NCBI RefSeq assembly: GCF_019740315.1
Contig: NZ_JAHXZR010000004.1
Location: 370,754-434,753 of the forward strand
Reading direction: 5' to 3'
DNA: 64,000 bases
Source: Oceanobacter mangrovi
GTDB lineage: Bacteria; Pseudomonadota; Gammaproteobacteria; Pseudomonadales; Oceanobacteraceae
Shown here: positions 37,179 through 46,389 of the stretch, piece after piece
Layout: each line of letters begins with the position of its first letter
Position numbering within the stretch: the first letter of the stretch is position 1
Translations under genes and position numbers: made by a program
The notes under the pieces: generated by a model
Told to the model about the DNA's origin: nothing
What the model saw: only the letters and a program-made list of their open reading frames with translations
The model's database searches: none

Positions 37179-38693
37179 ATGACCACCGTGATCAAGCAAG
37201 AAGACCTGATCCAAAGCGTCGCTGATGCGCTGCAGTACATCTCCTATTACCACCCAAAAGATTTTATCGACGCGGTATACGAAGCGTACCAGCGTGAAGA
37301 ATCCCAGGCCGCCAAAGACGCCATGGCGCAGATCCTGATCAACTCTCGCATGTGTGCGATGGGCCACCGCCCGATCTGTCAGGATACCGGTATCGTGACC
37401 GTGTTCCTGACCATTGGTATGGACGTCAAATTCGAAGGTGACATGTCGGTTGAAGACATGTGTAACGAAGGCGTGCGTCGTGCCTATATGCACCCGGACA
37501 ACGTACTGCGTGCCTCTGTACTGGCTGACCCGGATGGCAAGCGTACCAACACCAAGGACAACACCCCGGCTGTTATTCACATGAAGCTGGTTCCTGGCAA
37601 CACAGTAGACGTTCACGTTGCTGCCAAGGGCGGTGGTTCTGAAGCCAAGTCCAAGTTCGCCATGCTGAACCCGTCTGATGACGTGGTGGAATGGGTGCTG
37701 AAGCAAATTCCGCTGATGGGTGCTGGCTGGTGTCCACCAGGCATGCTGGGTATTGGTATCGGCGGTACTGCCGAGAAAGCCATGCAGCTGGCCAAGGAAT
37801 CCCTGCTGGAGCCAATCGACATTCACGAACTGCAAGCCCGTGGTGCCAGCAACCGTGCTGAAGAACTGCGTCTGGAGCTGTTCGACAAGGTTAACAAACT
37901 GGGTATTGGTGCCCAGGGTCTGGGTGGTTTGACCACGGTGCTGGACGTTAAAGTGATGGATTACCCAACCCATGCTGCCAACAAGCCGGTTGCCATCATT
38001 CCTAACTGTGCGGCAACCCGTCACACTCATTTTGAACTGGACGGTTCAGGCCCAGCCAAACTGGAAGTTCCAAGCCTGGAAGACTGGCCGGAAATCGCCT
38101 GGGAAGTGGGCGACAGCGTACGTCGTGTCAATCTGGACACCGTTACTCCAGAAGACGTCAAAGAGTGGAAAACCGGCGAAACCATCCTGCTGTCTGGCAA
38201 GATGCTGACTGGCCGTGACGCTGCCCACAAACGTATCGTTGATATGCTGTCCAAGGGCGAAGAACTGCCTGTGGATCTGAAAGGCCGCTTTATTTATTAC
38301 GTTGGCCCGGTTGATCCGGTACGTGACGAAGTTGTTGGCCCTGCTGGCCCAACCACAGCGACCCGGATGGACAAATTCACCCGTACCGTGATCGAGCAAA
38401 CCGGCCTGTTGGGCATGATCGGTAAATCCGAGCGTGGCCAGCTGGCGATTGACGCTATCAAGGACAACGAAGCCGTTTACCTGATGGCCGTTGGTGGCGC
38501 TGCCTACCTGGTTTCCCAGGCGATCAAGGATGCCAAGGTACTGGCTTTCGCAGATCTGGGTATGGAAGCCATCTACGAGTTCGACGTGGTCGACATGCCA
38601 GTGACCGTTGCGGTAGACACCAAGGGTGAATCCGTTCACATCACCGGTCCGATCGAATGGTCTGCCCGTATCGCCGCCAAAGAAATCGCATAA
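37179..38693 (+). CDS. Class I fumarate hydratase ([4Fe-4S])
   Basis: 504 residues of the FumA/FumB type. CQDTGIVTVFLTIGM and the alpha/beta halves are joined in one chain. Cluster ligands appear in QDTG and NCAATRHTHFEL contexts and near EWSARIAAKEIA at the C-terminus. It hydrates fumarate to malate in the TCA cycle; oxygen-sensitive. Strong codon bias and a terminator 30 bp downstream suggest high expression. The gene symbol fumA or fumB is not distinguishable. Confidence 0.95.
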   Translation: MTTVIKQEDLIQSVADALQYISYYHPKDFIDAVYEAYQREESQAAKDAMAQILINSRMCAMGHRPICQDTGIVTVFLTIGMDVKFEGDMSVEDMCNEGVRRAYMHPDNVLRASVLADPDGKRTNTKDNTPAVIHMKLVPGNTVDVHVAAKGGGSEAKSKFAMLNPSDDVVEWVLKQIPLMGAGWCPPGMLGIGIGGTAEKAMQLAKESLLEPIDIHELQARGASNRAEELRLELFDKVNKLGIGAQGLGGLTTVLDVKVMDYPTHAANKPVAIIPNCAATRHTHFELDGSGPAKLEVPSLEDWPEIAWEVGDSVRRVNLDTVTPEDVKEWKTGETILLSGKMLTGRDAAHKRIVDMLSKGEELPVDLKGRFIYYVGPVDPVRDEVVGPAGPTTATRMDKFTRTVIEQTGLLGMIGKSERGQLAIDAIKDNEAVYLMAVGGAAYLVSQAIKDAKVLAFADLGMEAIYEFDVVDMPVTVAVDTKGESVHITGPIEWSARIAAKEIA

Positions 38694-38724
38694 TCACACT
38701 CGTGATAACGACTACCTGGCGTTG

Positions 38725-38754
38725 AAAATACCCGGCTTTGCCGGGTATTTTTTT
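38725..38754 (+). terminator. Rho-independent terminator after fumarase
   Basis: atacccggc/gccgggtat stem with a ttt loop, followed by a seven-T run; a textbook intrinsic terminator. Confidence 0.93.
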
Positions 38755-38796
38755 GCCTCAACAAAAACCGTAACGAACAGCAGCAGGAAACCCGCT

Positions 38797-39099
38797 ATGA
38801 CACTGGCAACACAACATCAGCTGAATCACTTTCTGCAAGCCACCCCATCTGCCTGGCAGCTGGTCGAAATCAGTGATGGTATGAGTGGCTTACAGCTGCA
38901 ACTTAAGACCCGTAATTTTGCCGCCAGCATGGCGATTGCCAACCAATGTGCCGAACTGGCCGAGCAGCTCAATCATCACCCCAGACTGACAGTGGAGTGG
39001 GGTAAGCTAACGGTTGATATATGGAGTCATGAAGAAGGCGGTGTGACTGGCTTGTGTTTACAGCTGGCCGAAGCGATTGATCAGCAGATTGACCGGTAA
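38797..39099 (+). CDS. Pterin-4a-carbinolamine dehydratase family protein
   Basis: 100 residues from the ATG at 38797 with a cagga ribosome site. The C-terminal half carries the family motif as QLNHHPRLTVEWGKLTVDIW followed by SHEEGGVTG, aligning with the His-His-Pro active-site region of PhhB. The family dehydrates pterin carbinolamine; in bacteria without a pterin-dependent hydroxylase its role is uncertain. It is transcribed separately after the fumarase terminator. The first half is divergent, so the assignment is good but not certain. Confidence 0.82.
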   Translation: MTLATQHQLNHFLQATPSAWQLVEISDGMSGLQLQLKTRNFAASMAIANQCAELAEQLNHHPRLTVEWGKLTVDIWSHEEGGVTGLCLQLAEAIDQQIDR

Positions 39100-39425
39100 A
39101 TCTGTTTGGTCAATGAAACCCGATTGGCCGAAGTTCCATCGGGATGTTTGCTTTTGTGTAAAATAATTAGAAGAAAATTCAATAAACAGTCAGTTTCTCT
39201 GGCTGAGATATTCATAAAGCCAACCATAACCACGGCTATAAAAACCCTGATCTTATAAGGCCTGCAGCGTCTTTTCCTGCCCCAGAGGGGGCCGTAATCA
39301 GTCGTATTCTGATTGCCTTGTCTTATTTCTGACTAACAACTGCAATATAAATTTACTCAGCTTGTCATTTTCCACGCATAGCCTGACGGCCTCTAAAAAA
39401 ACCATACCTGATGAGAGAGAAAGTT
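39100..39425 (+). promoter_or_regulatory. AT-rich leader region before the PhoX gene
   Basis: 326 bp without any supported gene. It is AT-rich near 39160-39240, suitable for a promoter. No clear pair of tandem Pho-box repeats could be read, so phosphate control is not demonstrated. Nothing else seen. Confidence 0.35.
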
Positions 39426-41255
39426 ATGGAATTCAAGAAGAACCAGCTGCTGAATGCAATGCTGGTTGCCTTCCTGGCAACTGGTCTGGCTGCTTGTGGT
39501 GCTGATGGTGACGATGGTGCAACTGGTGCACAGGGCGTTGCTGGTGCTGATGGTGCTGATGGTGAGGATCTGACTGCCGCTGATACCACCACTGCGACCT
39601 ATGGTACTGAACTGGTATTCGAAGGTGTTGATGCTCCGATGACCGACGCTGACAAGCGCGCCATCTTTGCTTCTTCTGCAACTGTTGGTGAAGGCACCTT
39701 TGGTGGTTCTTTCAACCTGCTGGCACGTTCTGGCACTGACTACAACGGCGTGACCTTTGGTCAGCTGGTTGACGAAGCCGGTACGGTACTGCTCAGCGAT
39801 GACGGCAGCATCAATGTAACCAACAGCAACGAACATACTTCGCTGCTGCCTATTGGTGACAAGCTGTTCTCTGTTTCCCAGATGGAATCCACTCCTGGTG
39901 CCATGTTCCTGATGGAACTGGATCAGAACGAAACCAATGGTGCCCTGTCTGTTAAATCCATGAAGCAGATTGACCAGTCTTCTGTGAATGGCGGTTGGGT
40001 ACACTGTGCTGCATCCGTCACTCCATGGACCACTCACCTGGCTTCTGAAGAGTACGAACCAAACGCTGCGACTCCAGACAGTGGCCAGCGTAGCATGCTG
40101 TCTTATTACGCTGACGATTCCGAATGGAACCCGTACTACTACGGTTGGAACATCGAGATCGAAGTCTCTGAAGATGCTTCTACCGAGCTGACCAAGCACT
40201 ACGCTATGGGCCGTTTGGCATTCGAACTGTCTTATGTAATGCCAGATTCCAAAACTGTTTACATGACTGACGACGGTACCAACGTTGGCTTCTTCATGTT
40301 TATTGCGGATACTGCTGGCGACCTGAGTGCAGGTAACCTGTATGCCGCCAAGTGGAACCAGACCTCTGGTGACAACGGTGGTGTCGCAGACATCAGCTGG
40401 ATCGAACTGGGTCATGCCAGCGATGACGACATTTACGATTACGTAAATGGTTCAGATTCCCAGGCTCAGCTGACGTTCACCGATCTGTTTGAATCAGAAA
40501 CCGTGGTTGATAGCGCATGTACCACTGATGGTTTCACTTATATCAATACTGCCAGTGGCGGTGCTGAGTGTCTGAAAGTCGTTGATGGTATGGAAACTAT
40601 CGCTTCTCGTATGGAAACCCGCCGTTATGCAGCGATCAACGGTGCTTCTATCGAGTTCAAGAAAGAAGAAGGTGTAACCTTCGATCCAACTCGCAGCAAG
40701 CTGTACGTTGGTATGTCTGATGTTGGTTCCAGCATGAGCGACACCAGCGGTGACATCCAGCTGTCTGAAAGCAACAAGTGCGGCATCGTTTACCAGCTGG
40801 ACGTAGCGGCTGATACCACCATTGGTTCTGACTATGTTGCCAACTCCATGTATGCACTGGTTGAAGGCCGTCCGGTATCTGACGACGATGCTCAAGTAAC
40901 CGGTTTCGAAGATAACAACAGCTGTCATATCAACGGCATTGCCAACCCGGACAACGTGACCTACATGTCTGGCTACGACAAGCTGATCATTGGTGAAGAC
41001 ACTGGTTCTGGTCACCAGAACGACGTGATCTGGGCTTACGAGTTTGACGATGCTTCCCTGACCCGTATCCAGACTACTCCTTACGGCGCTGAGACCACTT
41101 CTCCTTACTGGTATCCAAACATCAACGGCTGGGCTTACCTGATGTCTGTTGTACAGCATCCTTACGGTGAGTCTGACGGCGATATGAATACCGGCGCTGG
41201 CGAAGAAATGGCCTACACCGGCTATATCGGTCCATTCCCTGGTATTGCTGAATAA
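39426..41255 (+). CDS. PhoX-family (DUF839) lipoprotein
   Basis: 609 residues from the ATG at 39426. A lipobox ATGLAACG ends the signal peptide, so it is anchored by lipid, unlike the Tat-exported classic PhoX. A Gly-Ala-Asp collagen-like stretch (GADGDDGATGAQGVAGADGA) acts as a spacer. DUF839 motifs are clear: SVTPWTTHLASEEYEP, EGVTFDPTRSKLYVGMSDVG and YDKLIIGEDTGSGHQNDVIW. PhoX proteins are calcium/iron alkaline phosphatases, but many DUF839 members have other or unknown activity. The diheme protein gene follows after a terminator. Confidence 0.85.
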   Translation: MEFKKNQLLNAMLVAFLATGLAACGADGDDGATGAQGVAGADGADGEDLTAADTTTATYGTELVFEGVDAPMTDADKRAIFASSATVGEGTFGGSFNLLARSGTDYNGVTFGQLVDEAGTVLLSDDGSINVTNSNEHTSLLPIGDKLFSVSQMESTPGAMFLMELDQNETNGALSVKSMKQIDQSSVNGGWVHCAASVTPWTTHLASEEYEPNAATPDSGQRSMLSYYADDSEWNPYYYGWNIEIEVSEDASTELTKHYAMGRLAFELSYVMPDSKTVYMTDDGTNVGFFMFIADTAGDLSAGNLYAAKWNQTSGDNGGVADISWIELGHASDDDIYDYVNGSDSQAQLTFTDLFESETVVDSACTTDGFTYINTASGGAECLKVVDGMETIASRMETRRYAAINGASIEFKKEEGVTFDPTRSKLYVGMSDVGSSMSDTSGDIQLSESNKCGIVYQLDVAADTTIGSDYVANSMYALVEGRPVSDDDAQVTGFEDNNSCHINGIANPDNVTYMSGYDKLIIGEDTGSGHQNDVIWAYEFDDASLTRIQTTPYGAETTSPYWYPNINGWAYLMSVVQHPYGESDGDMNTGAGEEMAYTGYIGPFPGIAE

Positions 41256-41276
41256 GTCTGACTTTGCCTGAGTGAC

Positions 41277-41304
41277 AGGGCGGGGATATCCCCGCCCTTT
41301 TTCT
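41277..41304 (+). terminator. Rho-independent terminator after the PhoX gene
   Basis: gggcgggg/ccccgccc stem with a tight loop and a TTTTT tail. Some transcription may still pass into the diheme gene 15 bp further on. Confidence 0.88.
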
Positions 41305-41319
41305 GTTTGAGAGGTTGTT

Positions 41320-43008
41320 GTGAACGTTGCGAATTGGTTATCGGTTGTTTTAACGGGTGTAGTGTCTTGTGGTGCGGTGGCGGGAACGGTTGCCAGTACC
41401 AGCCTGCAAAATCCTGTCAGTGATTCTCTGACGGCAGATCGTCTTGAAAGTCCGACGCCGTATCTGTTGCCACAGTGTTATACCCAGCCAAAAGATGAAG
41501 CCGGGGTTATTCATAACCCTTGTTACGCCTGCCATACCGAGAGCAAGCAACCGAACTATTTCAGCGATGTGGATGTTCAGGTCGCCTACAATATGCCTGA
41601 GCCCGGCGTTACCCATTCCTGGAGTAACGTATATAAGGATCGCACCGCAGAGATTGCCAAAATATCTGATCAGGAAATTCTGCAATATGTCCGGCAGGAC
41701 AACTATTCCAATCAGAATGGCACGATTTATTTGGCTGAAAAGCTGAAGCAGGTTCCAGCCGAATGGGACCGTAACAAGAACGGCCAGTGGGACGGCTATG
41801 TGCCGGATGTCTATTTCCAGTTCGATGAGCAGGGCTTCGACCGCGACCCGGCAGGTAACCCAACCGGCTGGCGAGTGTTTGCCTATTATCCGTTCCTTGG
41901 CACTTTTATGCCGACCAATGGCTCGACGGATGATGTTCTGATTCGTCTGCCAGAAGCCTTTCGACAGCTGAATGCCGGTGAATATGATCAGCAAACCTAT
42001 ATGGTGAACTTGGCGATCGTTGAAAGCCTGATGAAGCAGCGAGATGTGGTGATTACCGAGGTGGACGAAAACCGTTTTGGTGTTGACCTCAACAAGGATG
42101 GCAAATTGGCGAAAAGCAGTCTGATTCGTTATGACTGGGCGCCTTTGAAAGATATTTACATGAGTTACGTTGGCCAGGCCAAACAGCTGCTGGATGAAAA
42201 ACAGGTACACCTGGCAGCACGGCTGTATCCGGAAGGGACCGAGTTTGTGCACTCGGTGCGTTATATCGATATCGACAGTCAGGGTAACAGTGCGATTGCG
42301 CCGCGAATGAAAGAATTACGTTACGGTCGTAAAGCCAGCTGGAGAACCTATTTCAACCTGCAGCGCTACGTTGAGAAAGAAGAAAAAGAACGTCATGACT
42401 TCCCGGAGCGTACCAAGGAATTGATTGGCAACATGGAAGATGGCCTGGTGTTAAAAACCGGCTGGATCTATCAGGGCTTTATTGAAGACAAGGCGGGTGA
42501 GCTGCGTCCGCAAAGCTATGAAGAAAACTACTTCTGTGTCGGCTGTCATTCCGGCATTGGTGTCACCAATGATTCAACCTTTGCGTTTACCCGCAAGTTC
42601 GACGCTGCCAACTCTTATAAGGAAGGCTGGTATCACTGGATGGAAAAAGGCTTCGCTGGGGTGGCTGATCCACTGCGCGAAGATGGCCAGGGTGAATACG
42701 CCTACTATTTGCAGCAGAACCCGACCGGCAATGAGTTCCGTACCAACGATGAAGTTCGTCAACGCTTCTTCAATGCCGATGGCAGCAAAAAAACAGCGGC
42801 TTTCGAACAACTCAAAACCGATATTAACAATCTGATGATGCCAAGCCGTGAGCGGGCGTTGCAGTTAAACAAGGCCTACAAGGTGATCGTCGACGAGCAA
42901 AGCTACAAGCACGGTCGTGACGCAGTGATCAAACCCATGACTTCGGTGCAGAAAGAAGTTGAGCTGTACGGCCCAACCGGCATTACAGAAATCCTCAGCT
43001 ACTATTAA
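41320..43008 (+). CDS. Secreted diheme cytochrome-like protein
   Basis: 562 residues starting at GTG (ribosome site gagagg). A signal peptide covers about 1-26. Two c-type heme motifs are present, CYACH at 68-72 and CVGCH at 406-410, so it is probably a periplasmic diheme protein. Between them lies a mixed alpha/beta region with no recognisable domain, including WDRNKNGQWDGYVPDVYFQF. Its position directly behind the DUF839 lipoprotein gene suggests a shared surface or electron-transfer process. Substrate and family are not recognised beyond the heme motifs. Confidence 0.75.
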   Translation: MNVANWLSVVLTGVVSCGAVAGTVASTSLQNPVSDSLTADRLESPTPYLLPQCYTQPKDEAGVIHNPCYACHTESKQPNYFSDVDVQVAYNMPEPGVTHSWSNVYKDRTAEIAKISDQEILQYVRQDNYSNQNGTIYLAEKLKQVPAEWDRNKNGQWDGYVPDVYFQFDEQGFDRDPAGNPTGWRVFAYYPFLGTFMPTNGSTDDVLIRLPEAFRQLNAGEYDQQTYMVNLAIVESLMKQRDVVITEVDENRFGVDLNKDGKLAKSSLIRYDWAPLKDIYMSYVGQAKQLLDEKQVHLAARLYPEGTEFVHSVRYIDIDSQGNSAIAPRMKELRYGRKASWRTYFNLQRYVEKEEKERHDFPERTKELIGNMEDGLVLKTGWIYQGFIEDKAGELRPQSYEENYFCVGCHSGIGVTNDSTFAFTRKFDAANSYKEGWYHWMEKGFAGVADPLREDGQGEYAYYLQQNPTGNEFRTNDEVRQRFFNADGSKKTAAFEQLKTDINNLMMPSRERALQLNKAYKVIVDEQSYKHGRDAVIKPMTSVQKEVELYGPTGITEILSYY

Positions 43009-43045
43009 GTAGCGGCTGCTGAGGGTACGTAGCGGCTGCTGAGGG
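43009..43045 (+). repeat. Tandem duplication of 17 bp (period 20)
   Basis: gtagcggctgctgaggg occurs at 43009-43025 and 43029-43045, immediately after the diheme stop. It looks like slippage; no function is suggested. Confidence 0.7.
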
Positions 43046-43058
43046 CTCTCTCTAACAG

Positions 43059-43092
43059 GTTGAACCGGTCAGTTGTGGCTGACCGGTTCAAC
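43059..43092. terminator. Hairpin between convergent diheme and ppnN genes
   Basis: Perfect 14-bp arms gttgaaccggtcag and ctgaccggttcaac around a 6-base loop. It lacks long T runs, so it may act through a strong stem or overlap with Rho. Confidence 0.6.
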
Positions 43093-43097
43093 AGACC

Positions 43098-44456
43098 TTA
43101 TGACCGGGCTATCTGGTAACAGGGCTTGTAATTGCCACTGATCTTCATCCGACCGTTGGCCACCATACTGGCCAGCAGGCTGTCCATTGCTGTCATGATT
43201 TCGGCATCGCCATGTAACTGGTAGGGGCCAAATTCTTCCACCCGCTTGATGCCATCGGCCTTGACGTTACCTGCGACAATGCCGGAAAAGGCCCGCCGCA
43301 AGTCGGCGGCCAGTTCGTGTTTGGGGGCTGACAATGACAGATTCAGGGCTGCCATGGCTTCATGAGTAGGATCGAACGGCCGTTGGAATTCCTGCTCAAC
43401 GTGTAGCGACCAGTTAAAGAAGAAGGCATCTTCACCCTGACGTCGATACAGCTGCACCTGTTCAATACCGGCTCGCATTTCCTGCGCTACCAGTGCCGGG
43501 TCGTTGATGATCAGTTTGTAATGACGGCGGGCTGCTTCACCCAGAGTCATTCCAATGAAGCGATCCAGTGCTCGCAGGTAGTCGGCTGTTTCCTGTGGTC
43601 CGGTAATCACCACCGGGAATGGCTGGCAGTGGTTATCCGGGTGAGACAAAACGCCAATCAGGTACAGCAGTTCTTCCGCGGTGCCCGGTCCGCCGGGGAA
43701 TATCACAATGCCGTGGGCCATACGCACGAAGGCTTCCAGGCGTTTTTCGATATCCGGCAGAATCACCAGCTCGTTAACAATGGGGTTGGGGGCTTCGGTG
43801 GCGATAATGCCGGGCTCACTGATACCTATATAACGGCCGTCCCGTTTGTGTTGCTTGGCGTGGCCGATCATGGCGCCTTTCATGGGCCCTTTCATGGCAC
43901 CTGGCCCACAGCCGGTGCCGACATCCAGGCCGCGCAGACCGAGCTGATAACCGACTTCCTTGCAGTATTCGTATTCGTTACGAGGAATCGAGTGGCCGCC
44001 CCAGCAAACCACCAGATTGGGCAAACGATCCGGCCTTAATACGCCCGCGTTGCGCAGCAGATGGAAGATGGCATTGGTGATGTCTTCACCCTTGTCTAGG
44101 TCGAAACGGTGGGCGCCGAGAATGGAATCCTGGGCGTAGAGCACGTCACGCAGCACCGAGAACATCTGCTCGCGTACCCCGCGAATCATTTCGTTATCGA
44201 CAAACGCGCTGGCGGGCGGGTTGACCAGCTTGACCACCAGACCACGGTCTTCCTGATCAAACTGGATATCGAACTGCTGATAGTCTTGTTCGATTTCTAC
44301 ATAGTTGTCGTTGAGGCTGCCGGCACTGAGTACTGCGTAACAGCAACGCCGTACCAGGTCGTGAGTGGTGTTGCCAACGTCGCGCAGCTGCTGGATTTCA
44401 TGACGGGACAATACCCGCAGATGGGTTTTGGGGTGAATCAGTTCGTAATGTTGCAT
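43098..44456 (-). CDS. ppnN: Pyrimidine/purine 5'-monophosphate nucleosidase PpnN (YgdH)
   Basis: 452 residues. The N-terminal region is characteristic of PpnN and the centre is a LOG/Rossmann domain: LPNLVVCWGGHSI, GCGPGAMKGPMKGAMIGHA and HGIVIFPGGPGTAEELLYLI (the PGG-GT-EE motif). The extra C-terminal extension is found only in YgdH-type proteins. It cleaves nucleoside monophosphates to free bases and ribose 5-phosphate and is stimulated by (p)ppGpp in E. coli. Confidence 0.92.
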   Translation of the reverse strand: MQHYELIHPKTHLRVLSRHEIQQLRDVGNTTHDLVRRCCYAVLSAGSLNDNYVEIEQDYQQFDIQFDQEDRGLVVKLVNPPASAFVDNEMIRGVREQMFSVLRDVLYAQDSILGAHRFDLDKGEDITNAIFHLLRNAGVLRPDRLPNLVVCWGGHSIPRNEYEYCKEVGYQLGLRGLDVGTGCGPGAMKGPMKGAMIGHAKQHKRDGRYIGISEPGIIATEAPNPIVNELVILPDIEKRLEAFVRMAHGIVIFPGGPGTAEELLYLIGVLSHPDNHCQPFPVVITGPQETADYLRALDRFIGMTLGEAARRHYKLIINDPALVAQEMRAGIEQVQLYRRQGEDAFFFNWSLHVEQEFQRPFDPTHEAMAALNLSLSAPKHELAADLRRAFSGIVAGNVKADGIKRVEEFGPYQLHGDAEIMTAMDSLLASMVANGRMKISGNYKPCYQIARS

Positions 44457-44551
44457 AAGCCTCCTGTGGCCTGGAGCTGACAGATGGCAATGGTGTAACT
44501 TCAGATCCAGGCACCAGTATCAATTGGTTGCCTCTAATACCTGTAAGATAG

Positions 44552-45142
44552 CTAAACCCAGAAGGAGTAGCCAGATTGCTGTGCCATGGCCTTGATGAAA
44601 TCACCACGGGTAATCAGGCCAACCAGTTCGCTATCGTTAACAACAGGTACGCATTCGACCTGTTGTTCGGCAAATAAGTGCGCGACGGTCATTAAATCGG
44701 TATCAGCATAGACACACAGTACCGGCCGTTGCAGCAAAGGCTGGATCTGGCTGGCTGCGAATTGCTGAAAGTTGCTGCCACCTTCCAGAAATCCGTGTTG
44801 CAGCAGGGTACGTTCATACAGCATGGCTTGCAGTTGCTGATCTCTGACAACCGGTAGCTGGCGAATGCCGTGTTGCTGAAACAGCCGCCAGGCTTCAGCA
44901 ATGGTGGCATCAGGGCTGATGCTGATCACTGGTGAACTCATGATGTCAGCGGCGACATTGCTGGAGGTTGCTCCCTTGTTATGGCGCTGGTAACTGGCGG
45001 CACGACCTGCGGCATCGACCGGATCTTCGAGTTCCCGCACCGGCTGGCTCGGGCTGATGGCTTCTGTTTGATGCACCTTGCGGTGACTGTTATGGACAGG
45101 TGTTTCAACCTTCAGGCCCATATCGAAGGCAATAATCGTCAT
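44552..45142 (-). CDS. CBS-domain pair protein
   Basis: 196 residues from the ATG complement at 45140-45142, with a ggagg ribosome site. A Gln/Glu/Ser-rich N-terminal segment of about 65 residues is followed by two CBS motifs (MSSPVISISPDATIAEAWRL and RPVLCVYADTDLMTVAHLFA). Stand-alone CBS pairs bind adenosyl ligands and regulate other proteins. The target is not encoded nearby. The ending VNDSELVGLITRGDFIKAMA is typical. Confidence 0.87.
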   Translation of the reverse strand: MTIIAFDMGLKVETPVHNSHRKVHQTEAISPSQPVRELEDPVDAAGRAASYQRHNKGATSSNVAADIMSSPVISISPDATIAEAWRLFQQHGIRQLPVVRDQQLQAMLYERTLLQHGFLEGGSNFQQFAASQIQPLLQRPVLCVYADTDLMTVAHLFAEQQVECVPVVNDSELVGLITRGDFIKAMAQQSGYSFWV

Positions 45143-45292
45143 CGAGCGGCTCCTCCGGTTATCAGGGGTGGCGCAATGAATCAGGCTGCGTGACCCTGAT
45201 GGATACACACACATTTCTTTATATAACGGTTAAACTCCGTTTTTTTGTATAGCAGGGGCCAATAAAATTTTGGCCCCGACAGGCAGGATATT

Positions 45293-46144
45293 ATGGAAAG
45301 AGTATATCGATTGACCATTTCATGCCCCGACCGGGTCGGCATTGTCGCGCGGGTAGGGCAGTTCTTGTCGGCAGAAGGTGGCTGGATTGTTGAGGCCAAT
45401 CACTACTCAGATCCGACCACCGGGCGCTTTTTTATGCGTCACTGTATTCGTGCTGACTCACTGCCGTTTGGGATTGAAGAGTTACGCAGCCGCTTTGAAA
45501 CGATTGCTGAGGAATTCGGCATGGAGTGGCAGATTTCAGATTCCGGCGTACCACAGAAAGTCATTCTGATGGCCAGCAAGGACAGCCATTGTCTGGTGGA
45601 CTTGCTGCATCGCTGGCACAGCAAGGAGCTGGATTGCGAGATTCCCTGTGTGATCTCCAACCACGATACCCTGCGTTCGCTGGTGGAGTGGCACGGTATC
45701 CCGTTCTTCCACGTACCTGTCGACAAGGACAACAAGGCGGAGCATTTCCGGCGGGTGAACGCGATTGTTGAAGAGCACAACGCCGACACCATAGTGCTGG
45801 CGCGCTACATGCAGATTATCCCGCCGGAGCTGTGTCAGCATTACCACGGCCAGGTGATCAATATTCACCACAGCTTCCTGCCATCCTTTGTTGGTGCGCG
45901 GCCATACCATCAGGCCGCCGAGCGTGGTGTCAAACTGATAGGCGCAACGTGCCACTATGTTACGCAAGAGCTCGATGCCGGGCCTATCATTGATCAGGAC
46001 GTCGTTCGCATCAGTCACAACGACACCGTAGAAGACATGGTGCGACTGGGCAAAGATGTTGAAAAGATGGTGCTGGCCCGTGGCGTACGGAGCCATCTGG
46101 AAGGTCGGGTATTGTTGCACGGCAACAAGACCATTGTGTTCTGA
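45293..46144 (+). CDS. purU: Formyltetrahydrofolate deformylase
   Basis: 283 residues: an ACT domain at 1-85 (RLTISCPDRVGIVARVGQFL) and a formyltransferase-fold catalytic domain with INIHHSFLPSFVGARPYHQA and ELDAGPIIDQDV. It releases formate from 10-formyl-THF to balance one-carbon pools. The ACT domain is the regulatory part, sensing methionine and glycine in E. coli. Start is supported by a Met after an AT-rich leader. Confidence 0.94.
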   Translation: MERVYRLTISCPDRVGIVARVGQFLSAEGGWIVEANHYSDPTTGRFFMRHCIRADSLPFGIEELRSRFETIAEEFGMEWQISDSGVPQKVILMASKDSHCLVDLLHRWHSKELDCEIPCVISNHDTLRSLVEWHGIPFFHVPVDKDNKAEHFRRVNAIVEEHNADTIVLARYMQIIPPELCQHYHGQVINIHHSFLPSFVGARPYHQAAERGVKLIGATCHYVTQELDAGPIIDQDVVRISHNDTVEDMVRLGKDVEKMVLARGVRSHLEGRVLLHGNKTIVF

Positions 46145-46389
46145 GGCTGATTGGCATCTATTCAAAGCTACGATTGGGCCATTTGTTCAGTGACGGACAG
46201 CGGGGCCGGTTAGAAAAAAACCGGCTCTGTTACAAAATCTAACAAAGCAAGGGGATGTTTTGGTAGGTTTCATACTTTCAGGGGATTAGGATGCTCAGGG
46301 AGGGGGATTATAGTCCTCGCAATGCTGCGAATATGGACGTTCTGTAACCATTGGCGGCAGTAATAACAACAATATAAACAGGTAGCATC

